DNA from: an uncultured Bacteroidia bacterium
GTDB taxonomy: Bacteria; Bacteroidota; Bacteroidia; NS11-12g; UBA9320
NCBI GenBank assembly: GCA_905478335.1
Contig: CAJQIC010000045.1
Location: 1-53,072, forward strand
Direction of reading: 5' to 3'
DNA length: 53,072 bases
The notes under the pieces were generated by a model that saw nothing but the letters and a program-made list of their open reading frames with translations, did not search any database and was not told where the DNA came from. Below, piece after piece: positions 1 to 8,192 of this stretch. The translations under genes and the position numbers were made by a program. How positions within the stretch are numbered: position 1 is the first letter of the stretch; each line of letters opens with the position of its first letter.

Positions 1-9
1 TACACAGGT

Positions 10-702
10 TTAGGCCTCTATAAACTTGTAGCCCACACCGCGTAATGATTTAAAGAACATCGGGTTCTTTGGATCTGGTTCAAAGTATTTTCTGAACGCC
101 AAAATAAAGTTGTCGATTGTTCTTGTTGAAGGGTAAACCGAATACCCCCAAACTGTCTGAAGAATTTTTTCACGACTTACTACTTCATTTTTATTCTCAA
201 TAAGCAGTTTAAGAAGAAGTGCTTCCTTTTTCGTTAACGAAAACTCGCCTTTATTCCCTTTTGCTTCATAACTCACAAAGTTGACGTAGTTGTCACCAAA
301 TGAATAATCGTTAGAAGAGAGTTTGTTAGCCGTTTGATCGTTACGCTCAATTAAGTTTTTAACACGCAACATGAACTCTTCTAGGTTAAACGGCTTGGTC
401 ATATAATCATCGCCACCTTTTCGCAATCCAAGAACACGGTCTTCAGCAGAGCTTTTTGCCGACAAAAACATAATAGGCACTTGAGAATCATGCAGTCTAA
501 TGTTCTCGCAAACTGCAATTCCATCGATGTTTGGAATCATGATGTCTAAGATAACCAAATCGAAACGCTGTTCCTTAAATTTTGTTACTGCAGACAAACC
601 GTCGTGCACAACAACCGGATGGTACTCATCGATTTCTAAATTCAGTTTAATCGTTTCTGCTAGGTGTTTCTCGTCTTCAACAAGTAAAATCCGTTTTTTC
701 AT
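10..702 (-). CDS. OmpR-family response regulator (RprY-like)
   Basis: This is a two-domain DNA-binding response regulator of 230 residues, the normal OmpR/PhoB length. The receiver domain (about 1-120) shows the acidic pair D10/E11, the phospho-acceptor D53 in a LVILDIM context, S81 and K103 in a MTKPF motif. A winged-helix output domain fills about 130-228 and ends in the usual RGVGYKF hairpin. It lies 131 bases downstream of a histidine kinase on the same strand, so it probably receives phosphate from that protein. The pair resembles RprX/RprY of Bacteroides in gene order and length. The target genes cannot be read from this window. The family call is firm; the specific RprY name is inference. 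Confidence 0.93.
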   Translation of the reverse strand: MKKRILLVEDEKHLAETIKLNLEIDEYHPVVVHDGLSAVTKFKEQRFDLVILDIMIPNIDGIAVCENIRLHDSQVPIMFLSAKSSAEDRVLGLRKGGDDYMTKPFNLEEFMLRVKNLIERNDQTANKLSSNDYSFGDNYVNFVSYEAKGNKGEFSLTKKEALLLKLLIENKNEVVSREKILQTVWGYSVYPSTRTIDNFILAFRKYFEPDPKNPMFFKSLRGVGYKFIEA

Positions 703-833
703 AAGGGCAAATTTTGATGTACTAATTAATGTATTAACTCAAGTTAGCTACGCCGTAGTATGTTTTGTCAATAGGGTATCTAAAAAATATGACTCTCAAA
801 TATCTTTTCTTAAAATCTCTGGTATGTCATAGC

Positions 834-1979
834 CTACTCATTTTTTCTTTTAAGCGGCAACTCAACTATAAAAACAGTTCCTTTCGGTTGATTGTTTTTA
901 ATCCGTATAGTCCCATCGTGTTTCTCAATGGTCTCTTTTAAAATGAACAATCCTAATCCCGTACCTTTCGAATCTCTAACCTCCTCATCCTCAACTCGAT
1001 AAAACTTCTTAAATATCTTCTTTCGTTCCGACTCGGCAATGCCAATACCTTGGTCAATAACACGAATAACGGCCTTGTCCTTTTCTACCTTCATCGAGAC
1101 CTCAACGGGCAGATCATTACCATACTTAATGGCATTCTCTAACAAATTATTCATTGAGATTCTTAAAATGAACCGATCTCCAACAATTTCAACATCGTCT
1201 TCGATATCTGCAGTAAGGTCTGTACGCAATCGATAACTTTCGGCCAAGTTCTGCATCATATCAGTTATCGAGAAGACTTCACGACCATAGATATAATTGT
1301 CGTTTTCAATCTGCATGGCCGTTAGCATATTCTCTGTGAGTTCGTTTAAACGATCTGCATTATTCACTGCTTTATCAAGTAACTCGTTGCGTTTTTCCTC
1401 AGGTAATTTACGTGTGCGTATCGTTTGCAACAACAACTTCATCGAAGCGATTGGTGTTTTCAGTTCGTGCGTCACTGATAACAAAAAGTTGTTTTGCTGT
1501 TTGTTCAAACGATAAATCATTTGAATGGAGTAAGACACGCCGTAAACACCAACAGCGACCAGAACAAACAGCAGTAAGGCTTGAAATATATAGAGCCGCT
1601 CACGATTTTGTAGTTTCTGTTCTAAGCGATCGATTTGATGTGGCGCAATCTGAATGTCTAAATCCCAGCCTTGATAAACTTTTGTATATGCCGCCGTATA
1701 ACGACCATAATTATACGTTTCTAGAAACGCATTTAACAAGTTGGTATCCGCATCAATTTTTGCCTGCTTAAAGATGATATGGATTTCGCTTTCAGAGGAA
1801 AAATCGTAGTTCTTACTTTTCTCTATTAACCGTAGAACACAAGCTTGTCTTCCGGCCTCCAACACCTGCTTTTGCAAACCGTATTCTTTGTTACTGAAGT
1901 TAACCAACGAGTAGGTTAGCCAACCAAAGGTGCCTAGAATATAGATTATGATGAAGATGAATAAAAGCTTGAATTTCAT
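834..1979 (-). CDS. Membrane sensor histidine kinase (RprX-like)
   Basis: This is the sensor partner of the response regulator just downstream. Transmembrane segments are visible at about 4-27 and 131-152. They flank a periplasmic region of about 100 residues that resembles no domain I recognise. No clear HAMP domain follows the second segment. The HisKA box is SVTHELKTP with H171 as phospho-acceptor. The ATPase domain carries the N box (NLLENAIKYG), G1 (DQGIGIAE) and G2 (GTGLGLF). A length of 381 fits the RprX type. A degenerate -7 box (TATTTTCG on the minus strand) lies about 20 bases upstream of the ATG. The signal sensed is unknown. Confidence 0.92.
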   Translation of the reverse strand: MKFKLLFIFIIIYILGTFGWLTYSLVNFSNKEYGLQKQVLEAGRQACVLRLIEKSKNYDFSSESEIHIIFKQAKIDADTNLLNAFLETYNYGRYTAAYTKVYQGWDLDIQIAPHQIDRLEQKLQNRERLYIFQALLLFVLVAVGVYGVSYSIQMIYRLNKQQNNFLLSVTHELKTPIASMKLLLQTIRTRKLPEEKRNELLDKAVNNADRLNELTENMLTAMQIENDNYIYGREVFSITDMMQNLAESYRLRTDLTADIEDDVEIVGDRFILRISMNNLLENAIKYGNDLPVEVSMKVEKDKAVIRVIDQGIGIAESERKKIFKKFYRVEDEEVRDSKGTGLGLFILKETIEKHDGTIRIKNNQPKGTVFIVELPLKRKNE

Positions 1980-2047
1980 ACACTTAATTCGGGTTCACGA
2001 AAATACTTCATTCTTGTTTAAACATATTTTGCGTTTGTTTGCACTGA

Positions 2048-2281
2048 ATGAGAAAAATGATTTCTAAACGCGTACTATCTCTGCACAATGGGCAAGACAA
2101 ACAAGAGGTATGGATTGCCTACAAGGGTATCGTTTACGACGTCACACAAAGTAGGTTATGGCGCGACGGAAAGCATTACGAACACTGGGCAGGCCAAGAC
2201 CTTACGCATGAATTGCCAGACGCTCCGCATACGGAATCTGTATTTGAACGATTTAAAATCGTTGGAGAATTAACCGACTAG
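2048..2281 (+). CDS. Small cytochrome b5-like heme-binding protein
   Basis: This 77-residue protein matches the stand-alone prokaryotic cytochrome b5 fold. A WIAYKGIVYDVT strand is followed by H46 in HWAGQDLT, which replaces the HPGG ligand of classical b5, and by H61 in DAPH, the probable second heme ligand. There is no signal peptide or membrane anchor, so it is predicted to be cytosolic. A second ATG at codon 4 gives an equally plausible start. Its stop overlaps the stop of the convergent rpiB by four bases. No partner reductase is adjacent, so its electron-transfer role is unknown. Steroid-binding (MAPR-like) proteins share this fold and remain an alternative. Confidence 0.82.
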   Translation: MRKMISKRVLSLHNGQDKQEVWIAYKGIVYDVTQSRLWRDGKHYEHWAGQDLTHELPDAPHTESVFERFKIVGELTD

Positions 2282-2709
2282 CAAGAGATTTTATCCACTC
2301 TTCGTTGATGACGGCCACCTTCAAAATCTTCGTTTAAGAATGCCTCAAGCACTTCAAGCGTCGTTTCAAAATCAATGAATCGCGCAGGAATACAAATGAC
2401 ATTGGCATTATTGTGCTGACGTGCTAAAGCGCCCAATTCGGGATTCCAGCACAACGCTGCACGAATATCTTGGTGTTTATTGGCTGTCATGCATACGCCG
2501 TTGCCACTGCCGCAGATTAATATGCCAAATGCTGTTTCCTCTTTTTCAACTGAATTTGCTAATGGGTGGACAAAATCAGGGTAATCAACTGATTCTGATT
2601 CATCCGTACCGAAATTTACGAACTCGAATTTGTCCGCAAAATGTTTCATAACGTCAAATTTATATTCCGTCCCAGCGTGGTCGTTGGCTATAGCAATTTT
2701 AAGCTTCAT
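2278..2709 (-). CDS. rpiB: Ribose-5-phosphate isomerase B
   Basis: RpiB interconverts ribose 5-phosphate and ribulose 5-phosphate in the pentose phosphate pathway. The 143-residue length is typical of RpiB/LacAB enzymes. The N-terminal IAIANDHAG carries the D10/H11 phosphate-site pair. C66 in GILICGSGNG is the expected catalytic base. H99 and R110 fall where substrate-binding residues are expected. The start overlaps the end of tatC by 11 bases, so the two are likely translationally coupled in a fabG-tatC-rpiB transcript. The C-terminal HQRRVDKI is the usual family ending. Confidence 0.95.
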   Translation of the reverse strand: MKLKIAIANDHAGTEYKFDVMKHFADKFEFVNFGTDESESVDYPDFVHPLANSVEKEETAFGILICGSGNGVCMTANKHQDIRAALCWNPELGALARQHNNANVICIPARFIDFETTLEVLEAFLNEDFEGGRHQRRVDKISC

Positions 2710-3532
2710 TTAATTTTTCTTTAGTTTCTATTCTCTTGGCAATAAAAATACCTACTTCGTACAACAAATAAACAGGAATGGTCAATAATATTTGACTCAT
2801 GATATCTGGCGGCGTAATAACCGAGGCCAATACCAATATGACAACAATCGCATGTCTTCGGTATCGCTTTAGAAAGTCCGACGATACCAACCCCAGTTTT
2901 GCAAGGAAAAATACAATCAACGGCAACTCAAAAACAACGCCTGAGGCTAAGGTAAGTGTAGATACAAACGACACATACGATTGCATCGTAAAATGGTTAA
3001 CGATGTTGTCTGTAAGCTTAAAGTTGATAAAGAAGTTTACTGACAAAGGAGCCAATACCAAGTATCCAAACAACACACCTACAAAAAACAGCAGAGAAGT
3101 TGCCAGGACTATACCCGTCGTATATTTTTGCTCGGTAGGTTTTAAGGCAGGTTTAAAAAACCGCCAAAACTCCCATAATATATATGGCGCAGACAGTATT
3201 AACCCAATGGTGAATGAAACAACCATCAAGTAAATAAATTGACCACTGACAGCCAAATTCTGTGTGTTTAAATCAATGGAATCAAAGCACAACTTATCCG
3301 TTCCGTATAGCGTATATGACAGTTTACAGAAGAGCTTATAAATTGGAAACGATTTCTTGGTTACAGCGAATATTATCTTGTCAAAGATGAATCGATAATT
3401 GACCATGGCAACAACGGAAAAAACAACAATGGCAACAACTGATCGCATCAGGTGCCATCTGAGCGCTTCTAGATGATCTAGAAAGCTCATGTTTTTCTCT
3501 TCTTGTTCGATGTCGACCTGGTCTAATGGCAT
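2699..3532 (-). CDS. tatC: Twin-arginine translocase subunit TatC
   Basis: TatC is the signal-peptide receptor of the Tat pathway, which exports folded proteins across the inner membrane. The sequence has the hallmark MSFLDHLEALRW near the N-terminus, PYILWEFWRFFKPAL in the middle, FELPL in the third-to-fourth helix region and TPPD before the last helices. Six hydrophobic segments are visible. A Met at codon 15, directly before SFLDHLE, is a possible alternative start. A polar insert of about 40 residues lies in the first periplasmic loop, as in other Bacteroidota TatC. No tatA/B is in the window. It sits 14 bases downstream of fabG and overlaps rpiB. Confidence 0.95.
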   Translation of the reverse strand: MPLDQVDIEQEEKNMSFLDHLEALRWHLMRSVVAIVVFSVVAMVNYRFIFDKIIFAVTKKSFPIYKLFCKLSYTLYGTDKLCFDSIDLNTQNLAVSGQFIYLMVVSFTIGLILSAPYILWEFWRFFKPALKPTEQKYTTGIVLATSLLFFVGVLFGYLVLAPLSVNFFINFKLTDNIVNHFTMQSYVSFVSTLTLASGVVFELPLIVFFLAKLGLVSSDFLKRYRRHAIVVILVLASVITPPDIMSQILLTIPVYLLYEVGIFIAKRIETKEKLNEA

Positions 3533-3546
3533 CTTTATTTAACTAC

Positions 3547-4296
3547 TTAGGTAAGCATGCCTCCACAAACGTGTAATGTTTGACCAGTAACATAGCTCGA
3601 CATATCAGAAGCTAAAAAGATACATGCATTCGCCACGTCTTCTGGATTACCACCTCGCTTTAACGGGATTGTCTCCACCCATGATTTAACCACATCTTCG
3701 TCTAAAGCCGCAGTCATTTCGGTTTGAATAAAACCTGGTGCGATTGCGTTACATCGAATATTTCTGCTTCCAATCTCTTTGGCAATAGATTTTGTGAATC
3801 CAATAATACCGGCTTTTGAAGCCGCATAGTTCGATTGTCCAGCATTGCCATTTACCCCGACTACCGATGTCATGTTTATTATTGAACCAGACTTGTTTTT
3901 CAAGAACGTTCTCAGGCTGGCTTTGGTTAGATTGAAAACGGATTTAAGATTCACTTCCATTACCTCATCCCATTGCTCTTCGCTCATACGCATCAATAAG
4001 GTATCACGCGTTATTCCAGCATTGTTTATCAAAACATTGATGGTCCCAAAATCTTTAAGAACATCAGCAATAAGGGCTTCAGATGCTTCTAAAGAAGCGG
4101 CGTTACTTTTATATCCTTTGGCTTTTACACCAAATCTTTCTGCAATATCCTTTTCAACAACCGCTGCTTTCTCTGCTGAGTTGGCGTAGGTAAATGCAAC
4201 ATTCGCACCTTGTTTGGCACATGCTTCAGCAATACCAAGTCCTATCCCTCGTGTTGCTCCCGTTATAAGTACTACTTTATCAGATAATAAACTCAT
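3547..4296 (-). CDS. fabG: 3-oxoacyl-[acyl-carrier-protein] reductase
   Basis: FabG is the NADPH-dependent short-chain dehydrogenase that reduces 3-oxoacyl-ACP in fatty-acid elongation. The 249-residue protein has the cofactor loop TGATRGIG (12-19), NNAG (91-94) and the catalytic set N116, S144, Y157 and K161 (NYAASK). The end TGQTLHVCGGM is typical of FabG rather than of general sugar SDRs. It heads a run with tatC and rpiB. A perfect TATTTTTG -7 box lies 15 bases upstream of the ATG. Confidence 0.94.
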   Translation of the reverse strand: MSLLSDKVVLITGATRGIGLGIAEACAKQGANVAFTYANSAEKAAVVEKDIAERFGVKAKGYKSNAASLEASEALIADVLKDFGTINVLINNAGITRDTLLMRMSEEQWDEVMEVNLKSVFNLTKASLRTFLKNKSGSIINMTSVVGVNGNAGQSNYAASKAGIIGFTKSIAKEIGSRNIRCNAIAPGFIQTEMTAALDEDVVKSWVETIPLKRGGNPEDVANACIFLASDMSSYVTGQTLHVCGGMLT

Positions 4297-4311
4297 GATT
4301 CAAAATTTTGA

Positions 4312-4319
4312 CAAAAATA
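4312..4319 (-). promoter_or_regulatory. Bacteroidota -7 box upstream of fabG
   Basis: On the minus strand the bases read TATTTTTG, a perfect match to the Bacteroidota consensus TAnnTTTG. It ends 15 bases before the fabG ATG. No clear upstream TTG at 17-23 bases was seen. Confidence 0.55.
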
Positions 4320-4346
4320 TCCTAATGTTTTTTATTGACGCATAAA

Positions 4347-4378
4347 AAAGTCCATTCACCTGAAGATGAATGGACTTT
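4347..4378 (-). terminator. Rho-independent terminator after the orphan lipoprotein gene
   Basis: This is a perfect 12-bp inverted repeat (AAAGTCCATTCA / TGAATGGACTTT) with an 8-base loop. Read on the minus strand it is followed by a T run, about 20 bases past the stop of the gene at 4397-4951. The plus-strand side is also T-rich, but no plus-strand gene ends here. Confidence 0.85.
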
Positions 4379-4396
4379 CTTTTAAGTTCTTTGTTT

Positions 4397-4951
4397 TTAT
4401 CTATCCGCGTCACGTTCAATTTCCAAATATCCCTTAGAAAAAGACCTAGAATTGATACCTGATTTTAGTTCACCTGTAAAACTCACTTTTATAAGCTCTC
4501 CTACATCGCCGTACTCAGAAACTGTAACAGCCATATTTTGTGCCGCATCGCTTGAAGATTCTATACGTTTTGCACCTTCTCCTGTTGCAATCTCAAAAGA
4601 GAAATTTGGAGAATTTTGCGTGTATACACCAGCGTCTTTGCCAACAAACGATAATTCCAATTCGGCTTTCGAAGTGATCGAAGCTCCAGCGTTTCCTTTA
4701 GTCGAATACCCAACGATATTGATTAATGTCTCGTTTAAATCTTTTCTCCAACTTGCTTGAGATAAATTTTGATCTAATACCAGTTGATAATTCTGAAAAC
4801 TAACGGTGAATCCGCATGCAGGCGTATCTGTTGGTTCTGTATTGTCTGTTGTGTCAATTACTGGAGGTACTTCGTCTCCATCACATCCCGTATTTACTAG
4901 AAATAAAGGGCTGATCATCAAAGCTATGATTAGGTACTTTAGGTTTTTCAT
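4397..4951 (-). CDS. Orphan lipoprotein of unknown function
   Basis: I do not recognise this family. A hydrophobic signal peptide ends in a lipobox-like LVNTGC with C23 as probable lipidated residue. A D/T/P-rich stretch (about 24-45) then looks like an extended tether. The remaining 140 residues are a single polar, beta-strand-like domain with no sorting signal at the C-terminus. The DGDE right after the cysteine resembles the acidic surface-export signal described for some Bacteroidota lipoproteins, so surface display is possible. It is monocistronic: a strong terminator follows it and pepE lies upstream on the same strand. Confidence 0.7.
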   Translation of the reverse strand: MKNLKYLIIALMISPLFLVNTGCDGDEVPPVIDTTDNTEPTDTPACGFTVSFQNYQLVLDQNLSQASWRKDLNETLINIVGYSTKGNAGASITSKAELELSFVGKDAGVYTQNSPNFSFEIATGEGAKRIESSSDAAQNMAVTVSEYGDVGELIKVSFTGELKSGINSRSFSKGYLEIERDADR

Positions 4952-5027
4952 ATCTATTAATTATTTAGGGTACAATAATAAACTTTCTTGCCCAACATGA
5001 AGCGCACATTCTCGTAATTTTTTCTTC

Positions 5028-5726
5028 CTATTTAAAATAGGAATCTGCCTCATCGGTCTCAAAATCAAGTACTTGATTAGGATGTCGATACACCTTCATC
5101 GGAAGCTGCCCGATGTATTTTGTTTGGTTATTCTCGATTTCAAGCCACGATGATTCTGGCAAGCAAACCACGTCTGTTTTACTCAACATGATGTACTCCA
5201 TCAACCTAGCCTTTCTTGATTCACCTCCGTGATTGGGAACTGTGGCCTCGCTATAATGTGGATTGATTTGATAAGGCACTAACCCAAGACAATCAAAAGA
5301 TTGTGGTTGTACAATAGGCATGTCGTTGGTTGTACAAAGGGTTAACCCTGCTACATTCGAACCAGCACTCCAGCCGACATAAGGCGCACCTGCAGCCACA
5401 GCTTCTCGAATTGGTTCCATAAGATTTTGATCCTGTAACAATTGCACAAGCCTGAATGTATTGCCTCCGCCTATGGCTATGGCCTTGGCCTCTTTGACGG
5501 CTTGAATTGGGTCGTTATACTTATGAATACTCTTAATCGTTATGCCAAATCCTTTGAGCGCATTCTGGACGGTCTGCTCGTATTGATCGTAAGACACGGT
5601 GACTCCTGCATAAGGAATAAACAAAACCTCCTTGGCTTCACCCAAAAAAAGAGCTACCGCGTCTTTGGCGTGTTCCATATAAGAGGCACCATAGTTTGTC
5701 GAATTACTAAGTAATAAAGCCTTCAT
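5028..5726 (-). CDS. pepE: Dipeptidase E (alpha-aspartyl dipeptidase)
   Basis: PepE hydrolyses N-terminal Asp-X dipeptides in the cytoplasm and belongs to peptidase family S51. The 232-residue chain carries the oxyanion region GGGNTF (87-92), the nucleophile elbow GWSAGS with S120, D135 and H157 in NPHYSE. These are the positions known for the Salmonella enzyme. The family can also include cyanophycinases, but length and motifs favour PepE. It appears monocistronic; the terminator of the upstream operon ends about 25 bases before it. Confidence 0.93.
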   Translation of the reverse strand: MKALLLSNSTNYGASYMEHAKDAVALFLGEAKEVLFIPYAGVTVSYDQYEQTVQNALKGFGITIKSIHKYNDPIQAVKEAKAIAIGGGNTFRLVQLLQDQNLMEPIREAVAAGAPYVGWSAGSNVAGLTLCTTNDMPIVQPQSFDCLGLVPYQINPHYSEATVPNHGGESRKARLMEYIMLSKTDVVCLPESSWLEIENNQTKYIGQLPMKVYRHPNQVLDFETDEADSYFK

Positions 5727-5752
5727 GTTTTTTTGGCAATGGTAATGAAAAA

Positions 5753-5777
5753 AGGCCTTTTCAAAATGAAAAGGCCT
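5753..5777 (-). terminator. Rho-independent terminator of the sigma/anti-sigma/barrel operon
   Basis: An 11-bp perfect stem (AGGCCTTTTCA / TGAAAAGGCCT) with a 3-base loop is followed on the minus strand by six T. It lies 35 bases after the stop of the barrel gene that ends at 5812, so it closes the three-gene ECF operon. Confidence 0.85.
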
Positions 5778-5811
5778 CTAGATTTAGTATAAAAAGTATA
5801 AACAGATAACA

Positions 5812-6741
5812 TTAAAAAGGAGTCAAAACCAAACCAACACAGGCTGTGTTCACTTCTGGCCCTCTACCTGATTTAAACGTATTTGTTGGGTAATACTTAC
5901 CGTAGATTACAAGATCTCCGTACCCAAATTGAGCAACATAACCAATTCGGTAATCCTCGAATCCGTAGTCACCTTTTACTTTCTTCTTTTCTTTTTGCTT
6001 ACCAGAACCCCACTTTTGCTTTTGGTGTGATCCAATTAAGTAACCCGCTTGGATTCCAGCAGCAATCTTAAATGAATTGTCATCATCTCTAGGGTTGCTT
6101 TTAAAATTTAACATCAATGGCATTGTCGCATATCTGCTAACAATTTTATTCCGTTTAAAATCTACCACATCGTCAACCTGGTATTCCAATGGTTTAGAGT
6201 CTGGTGTAATTGTAACACCTTCTTTGAATCGATAGTTATTGTATTCAATTCCGATTCCATATACAAAACGCAGTTTTCCTCTAATCAGATTCACGCCTTG
6301 CTGTACAATACCTAAATGAAAATTCGCTGATATATTTTCAAGTTTCATGTCTTCAAAAGGAGCAGGTACATCAACTGAATTGTTTGACACCCAGTTGTTT
6401 ATTCCCCAATCCATCACCATGAAGCTAGTTTCAACAAACTTTGGTGCTTTTGGCAAGTTGTCTTCTTCCTCTTCGAATTCTTCAATCACCACTTCATCAT
6501 CACTTCCATCAACGGTAATCACTCGCTTTACCTTTACTCCGTCTTTAGAGTAGACTTCCATTTTGACGTTATCTTGGTCCATTGTGGTAATTTCTTCAGA
6601 AATTAAGGTATCGATCTTTCCATTGACATTTTTGATTTCAATGCGCACCCTTTTGGTTTCTATTACCTTAGGGTCTTCTTCCTGTGCAACAACGATTGTT
6701 GACAGAAGTACTGTTGCTAAAATTGTGTATATGTGTTTCAT
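5812..6741 (-). CDS. Outer-membrane beta-barrel protein, last gene of an ECF sigma operon
   Basis: A signal peptide of about 19 residues ends at VVAQ. Residues 20-85 form a small periplasmic, strand-rich region with a run of acidic residues (EEFEEEED) around 86-95. From about 105 to the end the sequence alternates hydrophobic and polar residues and finishes VGLVLTPF with a terminal aromatic, as in PorT/OMP_b-brl barrels. The specific function is unknown. It lies 16 bases behind an anti-sigma-like gene that overlaps an ECF sigma gene, so it is probably either the sigma target or the outer-membrane sensor of that system. Confidence 0.78.
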   Translation of the reverse strand: MKHIYTILATVLLSTIVVAQEEDPKVIETKRVRIEIKNVNGKIDTLISEEITTMDQDNVKMEVYSKDGVKVKRVITVDGSDDEVVIEEFEEEEDNLPKAPKFVETSFMVMDWGINNWVSNNSVDVPAPFEDMKLENISANFHLGIVQQGVNLIRGKLRFVYGIGIEYNNYRFKEGVTITPDSKPLEYQVDDVVDFKRNKIVSRYATMPLMLNFKSNPRDDDNSFKIAAGIQAGYLIGSHQKQKWGSGKQKEKKKVKGDYGFEDYRIGYVAQFGYGDLVIYGKYYPTNTFKSGRGPEVNTACVGLVLTPF

Positions 6742-6757
6742 TTTTATGTATTCATTT

Positions 6758-7576
6758 TTATTTTAAAGGTTTCAAACTAACCATGGCCGTGGCGTTATAC
6801 TGTTCTGAACTGTATATAATTTGTATTGACTGTTTATCTGCAGGTTGCACCTTAATCTTGGCATTTCTAAACGGTGCAGCGACCAAGGATAAACCCGAAT
6901 TTATGGTAGAGCGTATGCCGTTATAAGAAGGAGCTTCATCTTGAGGTATCAACATGTCCATATTGTACATCACATTCGCTCTGTGAAGTGACGCTACTGC
7001 TTTTGTTTCAGGGTTAAGGTCGATTTGCTGCCTCATTGGCTCTATACTTACCAGCTGCTCTGCTACATTAGGTATTGTTGTTTTTTCCTCTTTTACAGGT
7101 AGTTCAACAGATTTTTGTGATGCTTTGACTTGATTCGTGCTTTGGTTAGGCGCTTCTTGCACCGCTACTTGTATTTCTGGTACTGATTCTGACTTATTTA
7201 CGTTCACATCAGACTCATCCTCAGTTGGCAACACCAACTCATTGGCCGACCCGGCCAAACCTTCTACCGTATCTGTTTTTGGCATAAACAACTGCCACGC
7301 TGGGTAACACAGTGCTAGTATGGCTGCGATTGCTGCAGTACGTCGCCACTGCATCGCACTGAAAGCAATTAATGTGGTGTCTTTCTTTATCAGTTTGTCT
7401 TTACCCTGATATACAACATCTGGCGCATCCAACTGGGTCATTTGCATAAAGTCCCAATCTGCTGCTAAATCAGCATCCTCATTTATTTTTTCTAGTAATT
7501 CAGATTCTTCTTCAGGCGACAAATCACCTTCCAACATCTCGAATAATTCCCAGTCCATGTCTTTTTGATCTTTCAT
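6758..7576 (-). CDS. Probable anti-sigma factor, single-pass inner-membrane protein
   Basis: The N-terminal cytoplasmic region (about 1-50) has the LFEMLEGDLSPEEESELL pattern typical of Bacteroidota anti-sigma factors. One transmembrane segment lies at about 79-97. The periplasmic part is first a low-complexity S/E/Q/V-rich tether (about 100-170) and then a small strand-rich domain (about 190-272). No zinc-binding HxxxCxxC motif is visible. The start overlaps the end of the sigma gene by four bases (ATGA), a strong sign of stoichiometric co-translation. Anti-sigma activity is inferred from context and the N-terminal pattern, not from a conserved catalytic motif. Confidence 0.75.
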   Translation of the reverse strand: MKDQKDMDWELFEMLEGDLSPEEESELLEKINEDADLAADWDFMQMTQLDAPDVVYQGKDKLIKKDTTLIAFSAMQWRRTAAIAAILALCYPAWQLFMPKTDTVEGLAGSANELVLPTEDESDVNVNKSESVPEIQVAVQEAPNQSTNQVKASQKSVELPVKEEKTTIPNVAEQLVSIEPMRQQIDLNPETKAVASLHRANVMYNMDMLIPQDEAPSYNGIRSTINSGLSLVAAPFRNAKIKVQPADKQSIQIIYSSEQYNATAMVSLKPLK

Positions 7577-8058
7577 ATTACCAATTGCATGTCTTTTAAG
7601 TAAGCCTTCAAAAATTTTCTTGCACGAAAGATGTTAATCTTCACCTGCGCCTCTGTCATTCCAGTAATCTCTCCAATACTCTTGTAATCATACCCCTCAT
7701 AATCACGCAGTAGAATAACTGTCTTCTGTTTTTCTGGTAATCTTTCGACAGCACCATTTATAATTTCTAGCGTATCTGAGTATTGTTCTGAATGACTGTA
7801 CCTGTTTTCAACTACTTCATCCATCGTAGTGCTACGTTTTGCTTTCCGAATGATATCGATGCAATTGTTGTAGGCTATTTTAAATATGAATGCTTTCGCT
7901 GTAGTCATTTCTACTTTCTCTTTTCTGACCCAAAGTTTTTCGAATGTATTTTGCACAACATTTTCGGCTTCAAATTCATCTCTTAAATTTTTAAGAGCGA
8001 ATCTGAAAATCCCATCTGAGAGCAACTCAACACATTTATTATACTCTTTAGTGGTCAT
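7573..8058 (-). CDS. ECF-type RNA polymerase sigma factor
   Basis: This 161-residue sigma-70-family protein contains only regions 2 and 4. Region 2 (about 10-75) includes the core-binding AENVVQNTFEKLW and the -10-reading FIFKIAYNNCIDIIR. Region 4 (about 105-155) has LPEKQKTVILLRDYEGYDYKSI followed by a helix-turn-helix. It is the first gene of a sigma / anti-sigma / outer-membrane barrel operon. A GTAAC-N16-CGTA element lies just upstream and looks like an autoregulatory ECF promoter. The subgroup cannot be assigned by eye. Confidence 0.92.
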   Translation of the reverse strand: MTTKEYNKCVELLSDGIFRFALKNLRDEFEAENVVQNTFEKLWVRKEKVEMTTAKAFIFKIAYNNCIDIIRKAKRSTTMDEVVENRYSHSEQYSDTLEIINGAVERLPEKQKTVILLRDYEGYDYKSIGEITGMTEAQVKINIFRARKFLKAYLKDMQLVI

Positions 8059-8071
8059 TAATTGTTAGTGA

Positions 8072-8097
8072 TACGACTGTTCTAAATAAAAGTTACA
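8072..8097 (-). promoter_or_regulatory. Candidate ECF-sigma promoter (autoregulation)
   Basis: On the minus strand TGTAAC (8097-8092) and CGTA (8075-8072) are separated by exactly 16 bases. This is the spacing and base pattern of many ECF promoters (AAC motif at -35, CGT at -10). It predicts transcription starting about 6 bases before the sigma ATG. The motif was found by eye in one place only; its assignment to the adjacent sigma factor is inference. Confidence 0.5.
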
Positions 8098-8192
8098 GTA
8101 AAGTTAATTTTTTTAGCAACCAATATCTAAACACCTAATAATCAGATAAATAAATTAGTCGAATCCTAGTATATTTTCGCCAAATTTGCAGC

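Noticed and set aside
500-832. Plus-strand reading frame of 110 codons over the response regulator start
   Set aside because: It is antisense to a clear response regulator, with no family features and S/T/F-rich composition typical of a shadow frame.
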